DNA from: Atrichornis clamosus
Lineage: Eukaryota; Chordata; Aves; Passeriformes; Menuridae
Assembly: GCA_013400975.1 (NCBI GenBank)
Contig: WBMZ01004629.1
Location: 62,001-126,000 of the forward strand
Direction: 5' to 3'
DNA length: 64,000 nt
Shown: in pieces, positions 23,701-35,148 of the stretch
How the letters are laid out: the number at the start of each line of letters is the position of its first letter
Position numbering within the stretch: position 1 is the stretch's first letter
Made by a program: the position numbers and the translations under genes
Notes under the pieces: generated by a model
What the model was told of the DNA's origin: nothing
Seen by the model: the letters and a program-made list of their open reading frames with translations, nothing else
Database searches by the model: none

Positions 23701-26700
23701 GAGATGCTGCCCAGGTCCTCTGGAAGGGCATGTTGCTGTTCTTCAAAGGTGCTGTTGGTTTGTCACTCTTCAAAGACCACATCACTGAAATCAGTCCCAG
23801 GGCACGTAGCACACCCCTTGGTGCTGGAGAGGTCACCCCACCCCTGTCTGTGGGAATCCACAGCACTGGGACAGTGGGAATGAGAGCACCCAGACTCCAG
23901 CCCCATGGCAGAGTTGTGGCTCATCATTTTCTGGTAGTGAGCAGCCACCCGTCTCTGTACACTGACCAGTGTAATAACCCAGAAATGGTTACAGATTTTG
24001 GAAACAGAAAAATTGTTTCAAACCTGAGATGCAACTGTATATTTTGGACTTGCTTACTGTGATGGTTATCAGAACTGCAGATAATTTCATAGGACTGAGA
24101 TCAATGGTGCACATGTACTTTATTTCTGTCCTCACTTCTTGAATGTGACTATAATGTCTGTTGCTGATGCTTCACAGATAGCTCAAACCATTGTTTTGTT
24201 CAGTTCTGACCTTCATTAATGTTCTCATTTTTGAGCTTTCCTTTTATGTGGCTTAAGACAACTGTAATCAGTTTGATTAACATGTTGAAAGCATTTATGT
24301 TGCAGTGAGTTTTGGTTTGTGGCTCAACTCCTGTGTGTCCTGAACTCACTTTTGTGCATTGCTGATGTAACAGCTGCTCTGTGGGACGATTCCTATATTT
24401 TCAGCACCTATGCATGCAACTGAAGCCAACTATATCTATGCTTTGATATTCTTGAATATTGTGCTCTCAGTGTTTTCTTGATTAGGAGATTAGGGAACAT
24501 AAATCTATGGGCATATTTGCAATTTTGTCACGTCTTTATGGGGGAAATAAATCCTTCCTGCACAGACTGACAATAGATTTTAAAAATATCCTTCTGTTCT
24601 TCCTCCTCACACCATTTATCAGGATGCCTGTCATCATAAACTCTCTGTCATCATTAGATATTTTATTCCATCAATGTTAATTTATGATTTGGATTTTCTT
24701 TGAAGGATAATTTAGTAGATTATTTTTAACTGTTTCTTCTTCATATCACATTGTGAACTGGGCTTCATATCAGTCTAATTTTTGTGCCTGAATTGCACTT
24801 AAGTTTACCCAAGTACTTTCCTTCCCTCAAGTCTCCTTGGCAAATCACTTGTAGTGTTCCTTAATCACTGGCTAAAGAGTCTTTGTCAAGGTGAAACAGC
24901 ATCAGTTATTTTTCTGGGGGGGGGTTTTGTGCAATATAATTTTCTGTCCTCAAGCTGTCTCTCAAGTTCTGCAGAAATTCTGTCCTGAAATTATGGAAGA
25001 ACTTTGTTCAATTATACAAATTTGCATTCCTATCAAGAAAAAAGTATACAGGTCTGTATTGAAATTTATTTAATTTGATAAGTATCTTTCCATTTCCATC
25101 ACATTTTTGATCCAGCTGTGAGAGACAGATGGGAATCTTTCAAGTTAATTTCAATCATTTCCCCAAGCATTTTCTGTATTTTCTCTTTAGGCTTCTAAAC
25201 CTTTAGCCTTCCTGAGGGAAATAAGGTAGTATCTGGTGTATTTTTTTTTTAGGAAATAGTTGAAAACCTTTGACATGTTTATAACTCTCCCTCATAAATG
25301 GACCCTGTCATGTGTCATCTGAAAGTGAACCTTCCCCAAAACCAATTCCCCCAGTGATGTCTTTGGAGAAATAAGCATATGGCAACACAATGAGAATTCT
25401 GTAAATTTTATTTACCCTGGAATGCAAGTTCTTTATGAGTCAGAAACCTCCTTCCCAATTTATTTCTTTAGACATTTGTTGTAGTCCTAGAATGGCATTA
25501 GTTGATAAACCATTTAACTTTCTTCCTCAAAGTCAGATCAGTGGACTTAAATAGAACAAAATCCAGGCTACTTGTAAGTGAGCCCAGCCCCGCCAGCAGA
25601 CGTGGCACACACCAACCTTTTAGTGTAGCCCCAGGCTGTAACCTCTTTAGCTCTGGCTGTGCTGGGAGGAGAGCCCCTCAGCGTCCCACAGTCATGCTAT
25701 CTCAGCGAACATTTCTTACTGACAGAGTAGAGCACAGCACTGTAGCCTCTTCTGGGGAGTGTTGCAAATGGCACTGTGCTCAGTGTAACTGATTAGGCTG
25801 TCAGGCCACTACAGAAGGAGATAAAATACCCCATGCAGTTTGTTGGAAGCAACGTTTTGCTGCACTATTAGAAGTGTTTACCTTTCTATCTGGTGTGAGT
25901 GTAGTGTTTTCTTCTTTTGTTTCAAGGAAAGTGGAAAAGAACTACTGGGCAAGTGCATGGCACTCTAATAATACTTTAATTTCATTTTTATGTGAAGTCT
26001 TCGGCTGGTTCCAATGATACTATTGGCCACAGTCCAAAATTTCTCATAAAAATTAAATGCAGAGAGAACAATTCAGGCAGCCACTCTACCATTGCAGAGG
26101 TTCAAGTATCCTGAAGGTCCTGAGGGCAGAAGGAGTAACTCAATGAGTAAGGCTGGAAGTACCCTGGCAGCCCTGACGTGTCTGGGGAAGAGCTGCATGG
26201 CTCCAGCACCTCTTAAACATAAAAGAGCACATTTTGCTCAGTGTAGTGTTTTGGGGTAGAGAGAGGCACTTAAATCTCTGCTGTGCCCCATGGGCCAGTT
26301 AATCTGCTTTGTCTCAGGCCTGTGTCAAATAAGTAACCCTGAAGGTACAGAAGTACCTTAGGGCAATTGTAATCTGTGTCTGCTGCTTGTTTGCAAATGC
26401 ACGAAGGAAGGGCAGGGGTGCAACAGGGCAGACCAGAGCAGGAAGGGCAGGGGTCCTTTACAGCTCTGAAACTTTTGTTAAGAAAGTGGCTCAGACCCAA
26501 GTCCTCAGCTGCAGAAAGACTGTGAGATCCATGTACTTGCAAGGAAGTGGAATGATTATTGATGCCAACAAGGCTGCCTGGCCCAAATGACACGTGTCTA
26601 GCTCTGCTGGTGTCTCCAGACACAAGGCACAGCTTTGGTGAATGCCATGGTCCCCAAAATATTTTGCTTTGGTTGCATATTGCTTGGAATCAGAGATATC

Positions 26701-27892
26701 GCACACTCTCTTGATTCTACAGAAAGAAGGTAAAAACAGTGAGTCAGAATATATGGATGAATCATAAGGATAAAATTTTCCTGACTTTGGGTCTCAAGTA
26801 AAACATTTTAGGACCCAAGAGCCCAAATAACAAACATAGAGTTTGAGATATAGGTATGCATCAGGATCTAGGATCTTCAGAGTTAAACCAGAAGACATCC
26901 GTGACAACAAAAAAGAAAATCAGCACTTATTCAGTGGATACTGGCAAAACATAAAGAATGGTTCCTCGGTTTGAATGGATTTTACCCCTTTCCCACTGCA
27001 GATTGCAGATACAGGTCTAAGTGCCTTTGCTCTATCATATATGCTCAATGTTCAGATGTGCTTGGTTCTTGTGGTTGCTTCCCCAGTCACTGTATTGTCA
27101 GGAATTTCTAGATTTCTTTGGCATGTTTTGCAGTTTGAGAAGCTTATACACACATGTGGAATTTAAGGGCTTTGTTTAAAATTTTAGATGTAATTTAACA
27201 AATGTCTTCTTATACACTAAAAAGTGTAAACTGCATACTTTTTGAGCTCCAGGTGTTTCCTGAGGGAGGTAATGAGAACCTAGCAATGTGAGATTGCACA
27301 CTACTCTGAAATGCACTTGGGCACAGTTTCTTCATAATGGGAGGTATATTTTAATTCTATTTTAAAATCCATCCTTCATAGCTGCTTCTTACTCTGAACA
27401 CATGTCTGGTCTTACAATTGAAAAGTAATGCTGGGAGATGATTCATAATAAACACACTAATTGTCTAAGTGAGTTCAATAACAGGGTTACAGAAATAGAG
27501 GTGGAACTGATATTATATCAAAAAACCCCAACAATTAAAGATCTCATCATAGAGTATGTTAGAAGACCTGAACCATCTTCATTTGGAACATTCATGCTAT
27601 TACTGTAGATTAATAAGACTAAACAATCAAAAATTAAGTTACTAAATTCACCAATTAAACCATATAAATCATTGTATTACAGTGAGTCTGACTTATAAAA
27701 TTGTTACAAATTCCTGCAGTAGGAGCTAAATATTTGAAATCTTTGAACTTAGAGAAGTGATTGTAATTGTTTTCCTGCTGACTGTAGGCCCTTGCTCAGT
27801 GTTCATGACAAAACTAAAGCTTTAGGGCAGAAATCTCAGTATTCTACCCAAAGTCAGTATTTCCCTTTCTCAGCTGTGGGAAGTAGGAGTGT
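20752..27892. other. Mostly single-copy non-coding stretch
   Basis: No gene or clear mobile element. T- and G-runs lie near 23045-23125 and 24907-24917. Overlapping open frames of up to 116 codons at 23.5-24.1 kb and 117 codons at 26.3-26.7 kb sit in slightly GC-richer DNA and show no family features. Around 22.85-22.92 kb an E-box (CAGATG) is close to a homeodomain-type CTAATGA motif, but this is weak evidence of regulation. Confidence 0.6.
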
Positions 27893-27970
27893 GAAGGAGT
27901 TGAGTCGCTTGGCCAGGATCTCACAGGTCAATGGCATTGCTAGGAATAGAAATGAGGTCTTCTGTTTCTA
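27893..27970 (-). mobile_element. MIR-like ancient SINE relic
   Basis: The plus strand here (GAGTTGAGTCGCTTGGCCAG, then ATCTCACAGG...GGAATAGAAATGAGGTCTTC) follows the reverse complement of the tRNA-derived/core part of MIR. That is the familiar 'GGTTAAGT.ACTTGCCCAAGGTCACACAG...GGATT.GAACCCAGGTC' pattern, with about one mismatch in four. This places the SINE on the minus strand. Relics of this age survive at low density in birds. The match is by eye and covers under 80 bases. Confidence 0.45.
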
Positions 27971-29424
27971 CTAATTTTTATAGATTTCTGTGTGGCTGTT
28001 TCAGAAGGGGTTTAAAGACGTTTTCACTGTTCTTATAGCGTTGGAATGTGCTGACGAAGCAGCCAAGTTAACTTCACTCCACAGCAGCTCTTAGCTGTGG
28101 TGCTCCTGTATTTAAGCCCATATAGAACTGTAAATAATAAAACCTAAATTTTGAGTGCTTGTTCTGAGACACGTCAGTACTTTATCTTTATGAGTCTTGA
28201 AGTCTCAACTTGTGCACCCGAAGGGATAACTGAAAAGAGTAGGGGAAATGGTGCAGAATGAAGTCCTATCACCTGCAGAAAGAGCATTTACAAGCCAAAT
28301 TCCATGACTGCATTTTCACATTCAATGAATTGCAGCATGGTGAGTAGGATAACAATAGTTAATTGCAAGATACTAAGTTGGGAAATCTCTACTGGGGCAT
28401 GGAGTTGAAAACAATTATATATATCAGCCCTAAAGATTAAGGTTTATTAAAACCAATTTTTATGCTAATCAGAGTTAAGTAGTGAATATGCCATATTTAT
28501 TTATGTATGACAACCTGTAGCTGAGCTAAAGACCCTTGAGCACTGTACAAAAGGATAATTGATATTTTTGTTTAAAGAAAAATAGTCTGAACCTGAATCC
28601 TTTGGGAATCCAACATCTGTTTTGAAAAAGGGTTGAAGAGGTTGCCCCCCAACCTTGTCCCCTGCAGGTTGGGACAGGAGAGGAAAACAGGAAGTTTTAT
28701 TCATCTTACTTTCTCAGTTTTCCAAGTTACAGACTCCAGCTGTTTCCATCAACTTTGTTTTCTGGGAAAAAAAAAAAAAAGAAGATAAAAAAGACCTCTA
28801 TAGAGCTCTTTAGCTTTCTTTAAGTGACTCTTTGTTGAAACCTGCATTGCATTTTTCAATAATTCCAGAGTAGTTTTCTTTCTTCCTTTCCCAAAGCAAA
28901 CATCTCTTACCCAACTTCTCCTCTTCCTGAAAGAAAAGAAATAAAAGCAAAATAAAAGCAGCAGGGTTAGGGGTGAAGGAGAGGAATGGTGTCTACAGCA
29001 AGAAACGTGGCCATATAATGTCAGACCTCGGATCTGTTGCAAGTGACAAGTGAAAGCCTACCTGCAGGCAAACAGCAAGTGCGCCTTCCACTTTGCCTAA
29101 AATCAACATCTTACATAACATGCCCAGATAAAGATTGACCATAGCACTTGGAAGTTATGGGCTAATAGGATGGTATTTTAAGTGGCAATCATTACATACC
29201 CTGCATCCCTCTTGTAGAGCAAGTTCTCCCAAGTATCTCCATTCCCAGAAGTGCATTAACTCACATGGACTATAACATATCGAAACTGGCTGCTCTCATT
29301 AGTTAATCCCTTTTGTACAGGAGCAGGGGCAGAAACCCCTGTAAATGCTGGGGATCAATTAGTCATCTTTGATGAGGTGGTTGAAACAATAATCACTGCT
29401 GTTTCTTTCTCTTTTTCTTTGCAG
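27971..29424. other. Non-coding stretch, no gene seen
   Basis: AT-rich with an A-run at about 28766-28780. The open frames at 28.5-29.05 kb are short and lysine/phenylalanine-rich. The polypyrimidine tract ending at 29424 leads into the exon-like segment described next. Confidence 0.65.
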
Positions 29425-29469
29425 CTCAGGGAAGTGAAGCTATTGGGGGTTTTCATAAGGTGTCTGGAA
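29425..29469 (+). other. Candidate 45-base exon
   Basis: A long polypyrimidine tract (29401-29420) runs into GCAG at 29421-29424. Forty-five bases later the sequence AA|GTAAGT (donor at 29470-29475) is a near-consensus 5' splice site. The segment is an exact multiple of three and is open in two of three frames (LREVKLLGVFIRCLE or QGSEAIGGFHKVSG). It is the strongest acceptor-donor pair I noticed. It may be a small coding exon, a lncRNA exon or a cryptic pair. I recognise neither peptide. Confidence 0.35.
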
Positions 29470-29475
29470 GTAAGT

Positions 29476-31069
29476 CTGAACTAGAGGAGAATACACTGTA
29501 GAGGTGCCTTTCTGTTTTGCAAGTCCAGCCCATGTACTGGGGCTGTGTGGCAGGAGGTAAAACAGCAAATGATATCATTGGCAACTGATATTCCTGTGTT
29601 AAGGTCAAATTACGAATACCCTTGGATAAGAATTTTAATAGAGTTTTTAATGCTTTATCCTGTTTAGTGGTTTTGTGTTTGATTTTTAATGCTTCATATT
29701 AGTGTAAATATCATCAGCACAGGATGTTTAAACAGTTGGAAATATAATGCCAGATTTTATACAACCAACTTTTATTCATATTGGAGAGAAACCTATTTTT
29801 TTCTCCTGAAACATTTCCTGGTTTTCAGTCACTTATATTTTTGTGAAACTTTTACCATTTCAATAGCTTTAGACTCATTTCTCATGGGAAATTTCTCTAA
29901 AATTTTTAGATGTTGCTAAGGATGAAACAATGGGGAAAAAACATTCTTTTGTTGACTAAAGATTTTCTAAAGGAAAAGTGATGAGTTTCAAATCAAAGTC
30001 CAGAACAGGAGCTTGAGGGGAGAATCTATGTATGACTGAGTGAATAGCTGTAGATCTGCAAAGAATGTTATATCTATATGAGAAGAAATGGGACTGGCCA
30101 AAGGGAAAGATAAGGACCTAACAAGGCTGAGAGAATTAAGAAGAGGCTGGAGGAGAAATGAGCCAGGCAGTCAAGGTGGGTGTTCCAGCTCCCTGGTAGT
30201 GGTCTCTAGCATCTACCATGGTTTTCCGCCATGCCCTTAGCCAAACAGCAGAGATCTGGGCAGTGCCTTTTAAAGACCCCATCTACCTCCTGGTGGCCCT
30301 TGTGAGTGGCAGCACAATGTCAAACATTTTTTTCTGTTCTTGAAAAACACATGCCATTTGATGAAAATGTTATCAAGGATGAAAACTTATGCAAGTTGTC
30401 TTTCATGACCAGGTTCATTCTACAATCAGGACAGAGAGTTCCAGGAACTGATCATGGTTAAAGACACTAAAAGATCCATTCCCATTTCATTGGTCCCAGA
30501 AATGGGAAAGAAGACAGAATTTATAAGGGAGCATATGGCAAGGGGGTGATGTTCTACCCTGGAGAATTGGATACAGTCCCTTTTTCTGTCAAACACTTCC
30601 CATGTGGTGATAGCTGAGTCACTCAAGCAATCTTTTCAGAAGCTGTCAATAATTTTACATTCCTTTTATTCTTAGTGCAGGACTTGTAGGCGTGCTGAAC
30701 TTTCTCAGCTGCAGCGAAGTCAGGGAAGCCATGCTCCAAACATGAAATAATATTCAAAAAAATCTGGTTTGGGGAATTTAAAATCATGTCCAAAATGGTT
30801 ACATTTGGCCTTGATCTTCCTGGGACCCACTAGTTTTCAACCAGAAGGGATACTGCCAAGCCCTCTCACTTCAAAATGATACTGTGCAGGAAGTTCACTG
30901 TGCAGCTCTCTGTTATGGCAATGAGGGATACTGTCTTCCAGGAAACAAGGCAAGCATAAGTTGTGTTGAACTGCAAGAAGAAAATAAACAGCAGAGTAAC
31001 CTGCTTATCTCACTAGCACACCATCTTTCCTATGCAGTGTAGATACACCAAAGACATGTCTGTATACAG
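29476..31069. other. Non-coding stretch, no gene seen
   Basis: No open frame above 76 codons and no recognised repeat before the CR1 copy that starts near 31070. Confidence 0.65.
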
Positions 31070-31199
31070 GATTTGCTGAGTCCTGCACGTGGGCCACAAC
31101 ACCCCCTGCAGCGCTACAGGCTGTGGGAACACTGGCTGGAAAGCTGTCCAGCAGAAAAGGACCTGAGGGTGCTGGTCGACAGCGACTGAGCATGAGCCA

Positions 31200-31400
31200 G
31201 TGTGTGCCCAGGTGGCCAAGAATGCCAATGGCATCCTGGCCTGTATCAGCAATAGTGTGGCCAGCAGGACCAGGGCACTGATTGTACCCCTGTTGTCAGC
31301 ACTGGTGGGGTCACACCTTGAATCCCGTGTCCAATTCTGGACCCCTCGCTGCAAGAAGGACATTGAGGTACATGTCCAGAGAAGGACAATGAAAATGTGA
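31200..31400 (+). pseudogene. CR1 ORF2 C-terminal region, fragment 1
   Basis: The translation contains [19 protein letters not shown] followed by [14 protein letters not shown] and VQFWTP. These match, from memory, the region after the reverse transcriptase core of CR1 ORF2 (usual form [20 protein letters not shown]...VPLYSAL). The frame stops at 31398-31400 in the region where intact copies continue, because of small indels. It codes for no functional enzyme. Confidence 0.85.
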
Positions 31401-31525
31401 GTGGTCTGGAGCACAAGTCCTGTGAGGAGTGCCTGAGGCACTTGGGAGTGTTTAGCCTGGAGAAAAAGAGACTCAGGGTGGACCTTATCACTCTCTACAA
31501 CTGCCTGAAAAGAGGTTAGAGACAC

Positions 31526-31708
31526 ATGGGAATTATCCCATGCTCCCAGGTAATAAGTGACAGGGTGAGAGGAAATGGACTCAAGTTGCGCCAGAGGAGG
31601 TTAAGGTTGGATATCAAGAAAAATTTCTTCTCTGAAAGGGTTGTCAAGCACTGGACGAGGCTGTCTAGGGAAGTGATGGAGTCATCATCTCTGGAAGTAT
31701 TTAAATAA
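31526..31708 (+). pseudogene. CR1 ORF2 C-terminal region, fragment 2
   Basis: The continuation of the same CR1 ORF2 in another stretch of open frame. It includes [33 protein letters not shown] and [14 protein letters not shown], the well-known C-terminal signature of CR1 ([42 protein letters not shown]). A stop codon separates it from the upstream fragment. Confidence 0.85.
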
Positions 31709-31837
31709 TGCATAAATATGGCACTTGAGAAGACGGTTTAATGGTGAACAAAGTGGTGGTGCTGGGTTAGTGGTTGGACTTGATGATCTTAAAGGTCTTT
31801 TCCAATCTTAACAATTTCTTGTTTCTATGATTCTATG

Positions 31838-33260
31838 TCTTGCCATCTACAAATTACTCCAAATTATCATCTCACTAACTGTTCATGCTCCATGAACATT
31901 TAGTAGATTAGAAGGAGTATAAATGCAGAAATAGGCAGTTTCCCCAGTTTAGTCAATTTCCCAAATAGGAAGACAGCACCTTTTTCATTTGCATTTCGAG
32001 AAATCAGACTGTCAGTATCAGAGTAAGTGGTCTCAGTCCTTTCCAGCTCTGACAGTGACAGCATTTTCTCAGGACCCACTCTAGCAAAAAACAAATCAAG
32101 TACAAGGAGAGAAAGAAGCCACAGAAAAACATACCCACCACCACTCTGCCCTGCACAGTTGACTCCTGTCCCATTACCCAACCACTCGCTTATCTGATGC
32201 CCTCCTGAACTGCAGCTCTTTCAGTGTTACAGCAATGGGCTTGTTAGAAACATAATTGACTGCTGAACTGGGTGTGCTGTCTTAGGGGTAAATAGAGCAA
32301 TACTATTGCTTTCCAAGGTGACTGCATGTAAACTTATGAGAGCTGGGTACAAATTTAAATAAAACACCTGGGTCATAGAGGGTTCCAGCTAGGAAGAGAA
32401 ATTTATGTTTTCTGAAATGAGGTTTCTCTGATGCAATCCCATTTAATTGCAAAGAAAGTACAAAACCCTCTTTTTCTTCACACAGCAAGAATTGTAGAAG
32501 AGGCATGGCCTCTGTTTACAGCTCAAGACTATTTTCCATTAAACACTTTAAAAGCTATTTTTCCCTTTGCGCTTAGCTTTTCTCGCAGGCACATTCCTGG
32601 CCCTTGTTATGTCTGTGTTGTTGGCTTTTTCCTTACCACCATCTGTGTCTTCCTTTGATCTTTTTGTCTCTCTCTCATAGACACCCAACTGATCACAAAA
32701 CAATGACCAGTAAAACCCTTCCACCCATGTGTCTTGCAGGTGCTCTTTTTTTGGACAGTGACATGTGCTGGTGGTTGGAAGGAAAGCTACAGTACTTCCA
32801 GCTATCTGCTCCCATGATGAACTTAACTGTTTCTTACAACTGACCATTATATAGGTAATGTTCATTCTGATTTAGAGAGATTTTACCCCATGGGCTAATG
32901 AAATCGTTGATGAGTAAACAAACTATTTCTCAGGAGCATTGAGAAACATTGAAAGCACAACACTTAAGGCTGTACCACAGAGAACAAAAGTTCTTTCATC
33001 TTCTTCTGGTTGCAGTCTCTGTGCTTCATCTAGTTATAAACTTGATGTTCTTTCTCAAAGCTGTTCTCACTTAGAAGTTTGAAGAAATGCACTTCATGCC
33101 TTTAAGCGTTACCACAGTTCTTTTTCATTCGTTGTGAAGTGAAATGTCACTTGTCTTTATTTGCCTAACGGTTGTCTGAGAAAATAATATCTAGGTGTAA
33201 TATATTGTTCCCCATCAGCACTATTTTGCCTAGGTGACTCCTGAAGTTTGTTCAAGGAAT
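31838..33260. other. Non-coding stretch, no gene seen
   Basis: Open frames are at most about 105 codons, without recognised features. No repeat recognised. Confidence 0.65.
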
Positions 33261-33560
33261 TATGGAATCACAGAATTGCTGGCTAGAACTTCTGCTAGAA
33301 CTTCTGTTCTCTGGTCCAACCTCCTACTCACAGCAGGTCTGTTGTTGAAGTGAAAGCAGGTCAGTCACTGATTTGTCTACTGGAGCTTCGGCAACTGCCA
33401 AGTGTAGAGAATCCTTAGCCTCCCTGGGCAGCCTTTTCCAGGGCTGCACTGCCCTCCTGCTGATGAAGCTCCTCCTGAGTTGCTGCCTGGTGCAGCTGGC
33501 CCATCTCCTGTGTGACTGCCCTATGTCCCCAGGTGCCCTTGCACAGTAGGTGTAAGGCTC
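33261..33560 (-). mobile_element. CR1 LINE fragment, minus strand, degraded
   Basis: Starts with TGGAATCACAGAATTG (complement of the CR1 3' end) and continues with TGGTCCAACCTCCTACTCA and CCTCCCTGGGCAGCCTTTTC. The minus-strand translation shows the CR1 ORF2 tail pattern (RRAVQPWKRLPREAKDS). A 12-base duplication (GCTAGAACTTCT twice, 33282-33305) lies near its 3' terminus. It is more diverged than the copy at 31 kb, and the 5' limit is approximate. Confidence 0.8.
33282..33305. repeat. 12-base tandem duplication within CR1
   Basis: GCTAGAACTTCT is present twice in direct succession inside the minus-strand CR1 copy. It arose after or during insertion. Confidence 0.85.
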
Positions 33561-35120
33561 TGTGAGTGGAACCGAGCAACGGCCAGGACGATGGTTCATA
33601 CAGCATGGAGGTGACACAGACGTTAAGGGTGTGTACATCCTTCATCAAAACCACTTCCATAAAGAAAAAAAAGACAGGTCATTTTCATAGGAGACTCTCC
33701 TGAGGGAAATGGACGGCCTGACATGCAGACCAGATCCACTTAGTGAAGTCTGTTGCCTCCCGCTCCTGGGTTGAAGATGTGAAGTAAAAGCTTCCTACCC
33801 TGGTATGGCCCTCAGATTACTGCCCATTATTGATTTTTCAGGTAGACAGCAATGAAGTTGCAACAAGAAGTCAGAGGGCAAAGAAGAGAAACTTGAGGGC
33901 CTTAGGATGTCTGTAAGTAATGTAGTTGTTGTGTATAGGTAGTGTTTGCAAAGTTTCTTGCTATGGTAAGCAGGGAGTAACCCACACATGGCACTGTTTT
34001 GTTAACTTTTACAATACAGATAGGAAATGGTCATCTCATTTTAGCAGTGGTCATGAGTGAGGACAAGTAAAGAACGAAGAGAAGTCTTGTCTAAGGTCAC
34101 TTTAGACATTTAAGAGTTTAAAAGTGCTCTATAGTTATAAAAAAAAAAAAAGCATAATGTTAGTTTCTTCCAAAGACAAGATAGACAAAATGCATTCTCC
34201 TGCAGCACCAGGACAATTTACTAACATGAAAAGAAAATCTGTATTCCATGTACAAAGAGCATACAGCAATCACCAAAATTAAGACTTCCTCACTTCCTTA
34301 AAGTAGAAAAGTCAAACTGTAAATAATTATATTTTTCTTTGGACTAGCCTAGCATCCAATACTTTCATCTGAGTAGATTTAGCAGATTCTTTCTTCCCAT
34401 TTAAGTTTGAAAGTTTCAGCAGGCTTAGGTTTCTTGAGACCAAAACAACCCTGACATTAATTTGCTTATATAATAATCTCATGTTTGATTGGAAAGAGCA
34501 ATACAAAACATAGATGTGATGAAGATTTCAAGACATCTCTTTCAAATACGAGTTTTAATCCCACCAAGAGCTGATTCTTCATGTGCAAATAGAGTGAGAG
34601 TGCTCCAGTACCCTTCTGCAAGTTCAGGGCTTAGGGGTCTGTTGGGTACTGGGCTTTTAGGCCAAACTCAGGATATTTTAGGGCACAACCGGTTTTATTA
34701 TTTTTCTGGTGTAGAAAATTTGAGTTCTTCTGGAGTCTACACTTTTCAAAATGAACATTGTCAAATTGGAAGTTTCTTGGATGAAAAATGCAAGAATGAT
34801 TCAGTCTGGAAAGTTTTCCTTGCACTGAGAGATTGAAGAAAAAGTTAACAGATCTCTATCTTGATCTCAAAATAGTTATGTAAGGAAATTTTTTTTCCTG
34901 AGAATAGATGACAAGTTATACAACAACAGAAGGAGATTTCAGCTCTGGAATCCAATCCTAGGGAAGATTATGATGGGAAAATGGTGCATGTTTTTAATAG
35001 CAACATTGATATGATGAATCCCTGTTACTGGGTGTCTTAGACATCAAGAGTTAATAATGTCTTTCCAATCGCTGCATATCAGCAGCCATGGATAGGGCCA
35101 GGTGCAGGACTGACTGGTAG
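33561..35120. other. Non-coding stretch, no gene seen
   Basis: Contains an A-run at about 34139-34152. An unidentified 115-codon open frame on the plus strand (34489-34836) has no recognisable domain, no strong translation-start context and no adjacent splice signal that I trust. Confidence 0.6.
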
Positions 35121-35124
35121 AGAT

Positions 35125-35148
35125 GATTGGCCAGATCTGATTGGCCAG
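35125..35148 (-). promoter_or_regulatory. Twin inverted CCAAT boxes
   Basis: GATTGGCCAG occurs at 35125-35134 and 35139-35148, a 14-base period, giving two CCAAT boxes on the minus strand (CTGGCCAATC). Tandem CCAAT boxes bind NF-Y in promoters and retroviral U3 regions. No TATA box or CpG island accompanies them, so promoter function is only a possibility. Confidence 0.3.

Larger units (their letters stand above)
31070..31837 (+). mobile_element. CR1 LINE, 5'-truncated, with 3' end
   Basis: About 770 bases of the 3' part of a chicken-repeat-1 LINE. It carries the end of ORF2 (CCAATGGCATCCTGGCCTGT, then GTGTGGCCAGCAGGACCAGG), the segment TTTAGCCTGGAGAAAAAGAG, and the terminal TTGGACTTGATGATCTTAAA followed by the octamer TTCTATGATTCTATG ending at 31837. 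CR1 copies are normally truncated at the 5' end by incomplete reverse transcription, as here. The reading frame is broken by stops and frameshifts, so the copy is dead. Confidence 0.95.

Noticed and set aside
23533..24062. Overlapping open frames of 110-116 codons
   Set aside because: Frames are open on both strands in GC-richer DNA, with no domain, signal or repeat identity recognised.
31013..31525. 170-codon minus-strand open frame
   Set aside because: It is antisense to the plus-strand CR1 copy, and its openness follows from the repeat sequence.
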